From NCBI GenBank assembly GCA_051657745.1, contig JBOFLG010000008.1, positions 1 through 20,504 on the forward strand: a DNA stretch of 20,504 bases, read 5' to 3'. A program made the translations under genes and the position numbers. The DNA is from JBOFLG01 sp051657745. GTDB lineage: Bacteria > Actinomycetota > Actinomycetes > Actinomycetales > Dermatophilaceae. Numbering within the stretch: the stretch's first letter is position 1; each line of letters opens with the position of its first letter. The notes beneath the pieces were generated by a model. That model ran no database searches, was not told the origin of the DNA, and saw nothing but the letters and a program-made list of their open reading frames with translations. Positions 16,299 through 20,504 of this stretch are shown one piece after another.

Positions 16299-17069
16299 AT
16301 GCGGATCGCGAGGTTCACCACCGGCGAGGACCCGGTCTACGGGCTGGTTGACGGCGTTGGCGAGAAGATCGCCGAGATCACCGGCGACCCGCTCTACCAA
16401 CGCATCGAACTCACCGGTGCCACCCACCTGGTGGATGACGTGCGGCTCCTTGCGCCCGTCATCCCGCGGAGCAAAGTGGTCGGGGTGGGCCGCAACTATG
16501 CCGATCATGCTGCCGAGATGAGCGGGGAGGTACCCGCGGAGCCGCTGCTGTTCCTGGTGCCCAACACCGCGGTGGTCGGTCCGGGTGACCCGGTCGTCAT
16601 CCCGCCGCAGAGCACCGAGGTGCATTATGAGGGCGAACTCGCGGTGGTCATCGGTCGACTCTGCAAGAACGTCGCGCCGGATGACGTGTCGTCGGTGATC
16701 TTCGGGTACACCGTCGCCAACGACGTGACCGCTCGCGACCTGCAGCGCACGGATGGCCAATGGGCCCGCGCCAAGGGTTTCGACACCTTCTGCCCGCTCG
16801 GCCCCTGGGTGGAGACCGACCTCGACCCCGGGGCGCTGCGACTGACCACCCGGCTCGACGGCGAGGTGGTGCAGGACGGCAGTACCGCCGACATGGTGCG
16901 CGGTGTGGCCGCCCTAGTGGCCCACGTGTCAGCGGCGTTCACGCTGCTGCCCGGCGACGTCATCCTCACCGGAACGCCCGCGGGAGTGGGACCGGTCACC
17001 GCAGGGCAGCGGGTCGAGGTCGAGGTCGAGGGCATCGGTGTGCTGAGCAACCCGTTCGTGCGTCACTAG
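16299..17069 (+). CDS. Fumarylacetoacetate hydrolase (FAH) family protein
   Basis: A 256-residue FAH-superfamily enzyme. GRNYADHA (64-71) and the metal ligands of HYEGELAVVIG (E111, E113) and NDVTARDLQ (D142) are present, along with KGFDTFCPLGPW and the C-terminal GTPAGVGP loop. These proteins hydrolyse or decarboxylate 2,4-diketo acids; many small bacterial members act as acylpyruvate hydrolases or oxaloacetate decarboxylases. The length matches the short single-domain class. It sits 12 bases ahead of gltX, an arrangement I recall from other actinobacteria including mycobacteria, and is probably co-transcribed. The physiological substrate is unknown; housekeeping clean-up of oxaloacetate or acylpyruvates is more plausible than aromatic degradation, since no aromatic pathway genes are nearby. 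Confidence 0.9.
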   Translation: MRIARFTTGEDPVYGLVDGVGEKIAEITGDPLYQRIELTGATHLVDDVRLLAPVIPRSKVVGVGRNYADHAAEMSGEVPAEPLLFLVPNTAVVGPGDPVVIPPQSTEVHYEGELAVVIGRLCKNVAPDDVSSVIFGYTVANDVTARDLQRTDGQWARAKGFDTFCPLGPWVETDLDPGALRLTTRLDGEVVQDGSTADMVRGVAALVAHVSAAFTLLPGDVILTGTPAGVGPVTAGQRVEVEVEGIGVLSNPFVRH

Positions 17070-17072
17070 GCT
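17067..17072 (+). promoter_or_regulatory. Probable -10 box of gltX overlapping the FAH stop
   Basis: TAGGCT fits TANNNT. Its first three bases are the FAH stop codon, and it ends nine bases before the gltX ATG. No Shine-Dalgarno precedes gltX, which suits a leaderless or very short-leader transcript in addition to read-through from the FAH gene. Confidence 0.4.
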
Positions 17073-17081
17073 GGGCTCACA

Positions 17082-18692
17082 ATGACCGATACTCCAGCCG
17101 AGCTGACCGACGCCTCAGCCGAACCGACATCCGCCGTTCCCACCGAAACCCGCTCCGGTGCAGTGCAATCCGCCGGTGGTGCGGACCCGGCCACGGTGCG
17201 CCTGCGCGTTGCGCCGTCACCGACCGGCGACCCGCACGTGGGCACGGCGTACATGAGCCTGTTCAACCTGGCCTTCGCCCGCCGGCATGGTGGGCAGTTC
17301 GTGCTGCGGATCGAGGACACCGACCGGGCCCGGCTCCGCGAGGACTCCGAGCAGCAGGTGTTCGACACCCTGCGGTGGCTCGGGCTCGGTTGGGACGAGG
17401 GCCCCGATGTGGGCGGCCCGTGTGCGCCCTACCGGCAGAGCGAGCGGCTCGAGATCTACCGGCCGTACGTCGACCGGCTGCTGGTCGCCGGGCACGCGTA
17501 TCAGTGTTGGTGCTCCACGGAGCGGCTCGCCGAGATGCGCGAGATCCAGCAGAAGACGAAACAGCCCACCGGCTACGACCGACTCTGTGTCGGAAAGACT
17601 CGTGACGAGCGGGCCGCGCTGCCGGGGTTCACACAGACGCCAGTGGTGCGGATGCTCGTGCCGCCGGACGTACCGCTGGAGTTCGACGACCTCGTGCGTG
17701 GCCGGGTGTCGGCGCCGCGCCCCGACGATCAGGTGCTGCTCAAGGCCGACGGCTTCCCCACATACCACCTCGCGGTGGTCGTTGACGATGTCGAGATGGG
17801 GATCACTCATGTCGTGCGCGGGGAAGAGTGGATCTCCTCGACGCCCAAGCACCTGCTGCTCTACCGGTGGCTTGGGCTCGACGTGCCGTACTTCGCGCAC
17901 CTGCCGCTGTTGCGCAACGCCGACAAGTCGAAAATTTCCAAGCGCAAGAACCCCGCCGCGCGGCTGGCCTGGTTCCGTGAGCAGGGGTACCTGCCCGAGG
18001 CGCTGGTCAACTTCCTTGCGCTGCTCGCGTACCCGCCGGCGGTGGGGCCGGACGGCGAGGACGTCGAGGTCTTTGCGCCGGAGGAGTTCTCGGCGCGCTT
18101 CGACTGGGCACAGGTGAACCCGTCCGGGCCGGTGTTCGACCTCAAGAAGCTCGACTGGCTCAACGGAGTTCACCTCCGCGGGCTCGAGCTCGGTGACTTC
18201 ACCTCGCGGTTGTTGCCGTTTCTCGTCGCTGACGGGGTGCTCGGCGAGAATCCGTCGCTGGGCGACCTGGCCCGGCTGAAGCAGGTCGCTGCGCTGATCC
18301 AGAGTCGGATCGCCCATCTCACCGAGGCCACTGGCTTGGTGGCACCGTTCTACGTGGACGATGACGCGGTCGACATCTCCGATGACGCCCGGGCCCAGCT
18401 CCCGGGGGATGCCGCGCGCACCCTCGATGCTGCTCTCGCCGCCCTGGCGGCGCTCGGCGATACGCGGTCGGGTGTGCTCGACTCGGAGACGACCTGGAAG
18501 GCTGCGGCCATCGAGGCGGCTCTGCGCGTGGCGCTGGTCGACGGCCTCGGCCTGAAGCCGAAATTCGCCTTCGGCCCGCTGCGTACGGCGGTGTCCGGGC
18601 GGCGGGTGTCGCCGCCGCTGTTCGAGTCGATGGAGATTCTCGGCTGCGACGCGACCCTCACTCGGCTGAGGGGTCTGCGCGCCACGGTGTGA
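17082..18692 (+). CDS. gltX: Glutamyl-tRNA synthetase, probably non-discriminating
   Basis: A 536-residue class I aminoacyl-tRNA synthetase. The HIGH-type motif is in SPTGDPHVGTAY (PHVGT at 51-55) and the KMSKS-type loop is KISKR (284-288). A zinc-site pattern of C142, C144, Y165 and C169 is present, as in E. coli GluRS. The C-terminal alpha-helical anticodon-binding region follows from about 390. About 38 Ala/Thr/Glu-rich residues precede the catalytic domain, longer than usual; a GTG at 17195 is an alternative start. Most actinobacteria lack GlnRS, charge tRNA-Gln with Glu via a non-discriminating GluRS and amidate it with GatCAB. The tRNA-Gln and tRNA-Glu genes directly downstream are then both substrates of this enzyme. 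The non-discriminating activity is inferred from lineage, not from a specific residue. Confidence 0.95.
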   Translation: MTDTPAELTDASAEPTSAVPTETRSGAVQSAGGADPATVRLRVAPSPTGDPHVGTAYMSLFNLAFARRHGGQFVLRIEDTDRARLREDSEQQVFDTLRWLGLGWDEGPDVGGPCAPYRQSERLEIYRPYVDRLLVAGHAYQCWCSTERLAEMREIQQKTKQPTGYDRLCVGKTRDERAALPGFTQTPVVRMLVPPDVPLEFDDLVRGRVSAPRPDDQVLLKADGFPTYHLAVVVDDVEMGITHVVRGEEWISSTPKHLLLYRWLGLDVPYFAHLPLLRNADKSKISKRKNPAARLAWFREQGYLPEALVNFLALLAYPPAVGPDGEDVEVFAPEEFSARFDWAQVNPSGPVFDLKKLDWLNGVHLRGLELGDFTSRLLPFLVADGVLGENPSLGDLARLKQVAALIQSRIAHLTEATGLVAPFYVDDDAVDISDDARAQLPGDAARTLDAALAALAALGDTRSGVLDSETTWKAAAIEAALRVALVDGLGLKPKFAFGPLRTAVSGRRVSPPLFESMEILGCDATLTRLRGLRATV

Positions 18693-18702
18693 CCCCCGCC
18701 CG

Positions 18703-18753
18703 CCGACCCGCCACCCAGACCGACCCGCCACGCCACCCGACCCGCCACCTCGG
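18703..18753. repeat. Three 17-bp tandem repeats after gltX
   Basis: CCGACCCGCCAC begins at 18703, 18720 and 18737, an exact 17-base period. The remaining five bases of each unit differ. The array begins ten bases after the gltX stop and lies in a non-coding gap. Confidence 0.8.
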
Positions 18754-18869
18754 CCGCTGCTTTTCCGCCCCATCCGGGTTCCTGGCGGTTCGCACGGGTT
18801 GACAACCCTGGTGAAGCGCCGTCTTCGCGTGTCCATGCGCCGGTGGGGCGCAGTGGGCCAGAGGTGAGT

Positions 18870-18898
18870 TTGGGGTCGGGCGGGTGGGCCGGTAATAT
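18870..18898 (+). promoter_or_regulatory. Promoter of the tRNA-Gln/tRNA-Glu unit
   Basis: TTGGGG (18870-18875) and TAATAT (18893-18898) are separated by 17 bases, a sound sigma-70-type arrangement. Transcription would start near 18905, about 50 bases before the mature tRNA-Gln. The A/T-rich -10 stands out from the GC-rich surroundings. Confidence 0.65.
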
Positions 18899-18953
18899 CG
18901 GCCCTCGGTTCACCGCCTGAACGCCGCGCGTGATCTCAGGCGGAGTACCCCCT

Positions 18954-19025
18954 TGGGGTATGGTGTAATTGGCAACACTGGTGATTCTGGTTCATCCGTT
19001 CTAGGTTCGAGTCCTGGTACCCCAG
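18954..19025 (+). tRNA. tRNA-Gln (anticodon CUG)
   Basis: A complete 72-base cloverleaf. Acceptor TGGGGTA pairs with TACCCCA and G is the discriminator. D stem GTGT/ACAC, anticodon stem GGTGA/TCATC around loop TTCTGGT (anticodon CTG), and T arm CTAGG-TTCGAGT-CCTGG are all present. CCA is not encoded. It reads CAG codons and lies directly downstream of gltX, whose product probably mischarges it with Glu for later amidation. Confidence 0.95.
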
Positions 19026-19133
19026 CTGAATCCCAACGACCGTTCTGGTCGCCAGCGATTCGGAGAATGACCGGCAGGACCGGTAAGGTCCTCTCCCGGC
19101 ATCATCTGATGTCGAAAGCCGGTCAATGGCCAC

Positions 19134-19206
19134 GGCCCCGTTGTGTAGTGGCCTAGCACGCCGCCCTCTCAAGGCGGTAGCGCGGGTTCGAATCCCGTCG
19201 GGGCTA
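19134..19206 (+). tRNA. tRNA-Glu (anticodon CUC)
   Basis: A complete 73-base cloverleaf. Acceptor GGCCCCG pairs with CGGGGCT (one G-U pair at the end), with A as discriminator. D stem GTGT/GCAC, anticodon stem CCGCC/GGCGG around loop CTCTCAA (anticodon CTC), and T arm GCGGG-TTCGAAT-CCCGT. CCA is not encoded. A 108-base spacer separates it from tRNA-Gln, and both are probably processed from one precursor. Confidence 0.95.
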
Positions 19207-19211
19207 CTGAT

Positions 19212-19249
19212 GACAACAGCCCGGTCCATCTGCGGACCGGGCTGTTGTC
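19212..19249 (+). terminator. Strong hairpin terminator of the tRNA unit
   Basis: GACAACAGCCCGGTCC (19212-19227) pairs perfectly over 16 bases with 19234-19249 around the six-base loop ATCTGC. It begins five bases after the mature tRNA-Glu. There is no T-run, but stem strength and position mark it as a terminator. Confidence 0.8.
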
Positions 19250-19389
19250 GCGTCGGGCGGCTCCCCGAGAGGCCAGCGCGACGGCACCGAGCACGACGGC
19301 TGCGAGCGCATCGTGGGCCCGTGCGGCGCCGATAGTTCGGCAGCCGCCCGGATGGCGAACGCCACCCCTGGTACCACCCGTCCGGTCCC

Positions 19390-19395
19390 TAGACT
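19390..19395 (+). promoter_or_regulatory. Probable -10 box for leaderless asd mRNA
   Basis: TAGACT fits TANNNT and ends six bases before the asd ATG at 19402. No Shine-Dalgarno is present, so a leaderless transcript is likely. The rest of the gap from the tRNA terminator shows no further recognisable feature. Confidence 0.5.
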
Positions 19396-19401
19396 TCGCC
19401 C

Positions 19402-20436
19402 ATGCGAGTCGGAGTCTTCGGTGCCACCGGTCAGGTTGGCGGGGTCATGCGGTCCCTGCTGTTCGCGCGCAACTTCCCGGTCGAGCAGATCCGCTATTTC
19501 GCGTCAGCGCGCTCGGCGGGCACGACCCTGCCATGGGGCGACGCCGACGTCACCGTCGAGGACATCGCCGCCTCCGACTTCACCGGCCTCGACCTTGCCC
19601 TGTTCTCGGCAGGTGGCGCTGCGAGCCGAGAGTGGGCGCCGAAGGTTGCCGCCGCCGGGGCGGTCGTGATCGACAACTCCAGTGCCTGGCGACGCGACCC
19701 GCTGGTGCCGCTGGTCGTGTCTGAGGTCAACCCCGACGACCTTGACGACCTCCAGGCAGGCATCGTCGCCAATCCGAACTGCACCACGATGGCCGGGATG
19801 CCGGTGCTGAAGCCGCTGCACGACGCTGCCGGCCTGGTGCGTCTGCAGGTCAGCAGTTACCAAGCGGTGTCTGGCTCCGGCGCGAAGGGCCTCACCGAAC
19901 TCGACTCCCAGCTCACCGCAGGCTACGCCGCCGGCGACCCCAAGGCCCTCGCGCACGACGGCGCCGCGCTGGCCCTACCGGCCCCCCAGATCTACGCAGT
20001 TCCGGTGGCGTTCAACGTTATTCCGCTCGCCGGGTCGGTGGTCGACGACGGCTCACTCGAGACCGATGAGGAGCAGAAACTGCGCTACGAGTCGCGCAAA
20101 ATCCTTCACCTCCCCGACCTTCGTGTCTCGGGCACGTGCGTGCGGGTGCCCGTCTTCGCCGGCCACAGCCTGGCCATCAGCGCCGAGTTCGAGCGTGACA
20201 TCACCCCGGATGACGCCCTCGCCCTCTTGACGAAGGCGCCCGGCGTCGTTGTCACTGATGTGCCCAACCCGCTCCAGGCTGCGGGCCGTGACGAAGTGTT
20301 CGTCGGGCGCGTGCGAAGTGACCAGTCCGCACCCGCGCGCACGGGGCTCAACCTGTTCGTCGTCGGTGACAACCTCCGCAAAGGCGCCGCGCTCAACGCA
20401 GTGCAGATCGCCGAGGAACTCCTCAAACGCCGTTAG
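19402..20436 (+). CDS. asd: Aspartate-semialdehyde dehydrogenase
   Basis: A 344-residue NADP-dependent enzyme that reduces aspartyl-4-phosphate to aspartate-4-semialdehyde, the branch point to lysine/diaminopimelate, threonine and methionine. GATGQVGG (7-14) is the nucleotide-binding loop, the DNSSAWR segment (91-97) is highly conserved, and PNCTTM carries catalytic C127. A histidine in FAGHSLAIS matches the active-site base region, and the C-terminus (FVVGDNLRKGAALNAVQIAE) is typical of Asd. Length matches the Gram-positive type. Aspartokinase is usually adjacent in actinobacteria but is not found on the upstream side here; the tRNA terminator and a leaderless promoter suggest a single-gene transcript. 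The stop codon overlaps the stop of a possible leftward reading frame. Confidence 0.95.
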   Translation: MRVGVFGATGQVGGVMRSLLFARNFPVEQIRYFASARSAGTTLPWGDADVTVEDIAASDFTGLDLALFSAGGAASREWAPKVAAAGAVVIDNSSAWRRDPLVPLVVSEVNPDDLDDLQAGIVANPNCTTMAGMPVLKPLHDAAGLVRLQVSSYQAVSGSGAKGLTELDSQLTAGYAAGDPKALAHDGAALALPAPQIYAVPVAFNVIPLAGSVVDDGSLETDEEQKLRYESRKILHLPDLRVSGTCVRVPVFAGHSLAISAEFERDITPDDALALLTKAPGVVVTDVPNPLQAAGRDEVFVGRVRSDQSAPARTGLNLFVVGDNLRKGAALNAVQIAEELLKRR

Positions 20437-20504
20437 TCGGTGTCGCCGCCCGCAGCGAGGTTCGTCCAGATGACCGGCGACGCCGGTAGCGGTTCGCGCC
20501 CTAG
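20433..20504 (-). CDS. Possible C-terminal end of a leftward gene, cut by window
   Basis: A leftward frame enters at the window edge and ends at TAA (20435-20433), overlapping the asd stop by two bases. The 23 visible residues end ...PVIWTNLAAGGDTD, with mostly G/C third positions. This is too short to identify a family, and a chance open frame is quite possible; it is listed because the stop-to-stop overlap resembles a compact convergent gene pair. Confidence 0.25.
   Translation of the reverse strand, partial: LGREPLPASPVIWTNLAAGGDTD

Noticed and set aside
14547..16760. Leftward open frame of about 737 codons over the SGNH and FAH genes
   Set aside because: The SGNH and FAH proteins on the other strand carry complete catalytic motifs; its last part only shadows the glycosylase-like gene in another frame.
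18799..18804. Exact -35 consensus TTGACA in the gap before tRNA-Gln
   Set aside because: No -10-like TANNNT occurs 16-19 bases downstream, and it is embedded in a short GGGTT/AACCC dyad; the TTGGGG/TAATAT pair is a better promoter.

Overview
The window is about 20.5 kb of gene-dense, high-GC chromosomal DNA. Several features point to an actinobacterium (Actinomycetota): strong G/C at third codon positions, many GTG starts, TANNNT -10 boxes placed directly in front of start codons, and a gltX/tRNA-Gln/tRNA-Glu block that I recall from actinobacterial genomes. I cannot assign a genus. I see no phage genes, transposase, CRISPR array or rRNA. The content is a catabolic/transport cluster followed by housekeeping amino-acid and tRNA genes.

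Region 1 (1-10,508) is a polyamine uptake and breakdown cluster. Three genes run leftward and are tightly coupled: an Lrp/AsnC regulator, a class III aminotransferase and an FAD-dependent amine oxidoreductase cut by the window edge. Across a 184-bp divergent region, rightward genes encode a gamma-aminobutyraldehyde dehydrogenase-type ALDH, a spermidine/putrescine-type ABC importer (Tat/lipoprotein binding protein, ATPase, two permeases, all coupled) and a saccharopine-dehydrogenase-like oxidoreductase. The likely flow is import, removal of a terminal amine by transamination and/or oxidation, then oxidation of the aminoaldehyde to GABA. The role of the last enzyme is open. A near-perfect 32-bp palindrome lies just before it.

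Region 2 (10,647-16,178) holds an MBL-fold hydrolase, citramalate synthase (cimA), a convergent gene of the group often labelled 3-methyladenine DNA glycosylase, and an SGNH lipoprotein esterase. The cimA upstream region contains what looks like a ribosome-mediated attenuator. It has a 20-codon leader peptide ending Thr-Ile-Ile-Gly, a hairpin beginning on its stop codon, and a U-tailed terminator. This fits control of isoleucine-precursor synthesis and is the most interesting regulatory signal here.

Region 3 (16,299-20,504) holds a fumarylacetoacetate-hydrolase family protein, gltX, tRNA-Gln(CUG), tRNA-Glu(CUC) with a strong hairpin, and asd. At the right edge there may be the end of a leftward gene. 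The FAH, gltX and asd genes each have a -10-like TANNNT 6-9 nt before the ATG and no Shine-Dalgarno, which suggests leaderless mRNAs. Several short tandem repeats occur: a 7-codon repeat inside a CDS, a 26-bp duplication over the cimA stop, 17-bp repeats after gltX and 15-bp repeats before the FAH gene.
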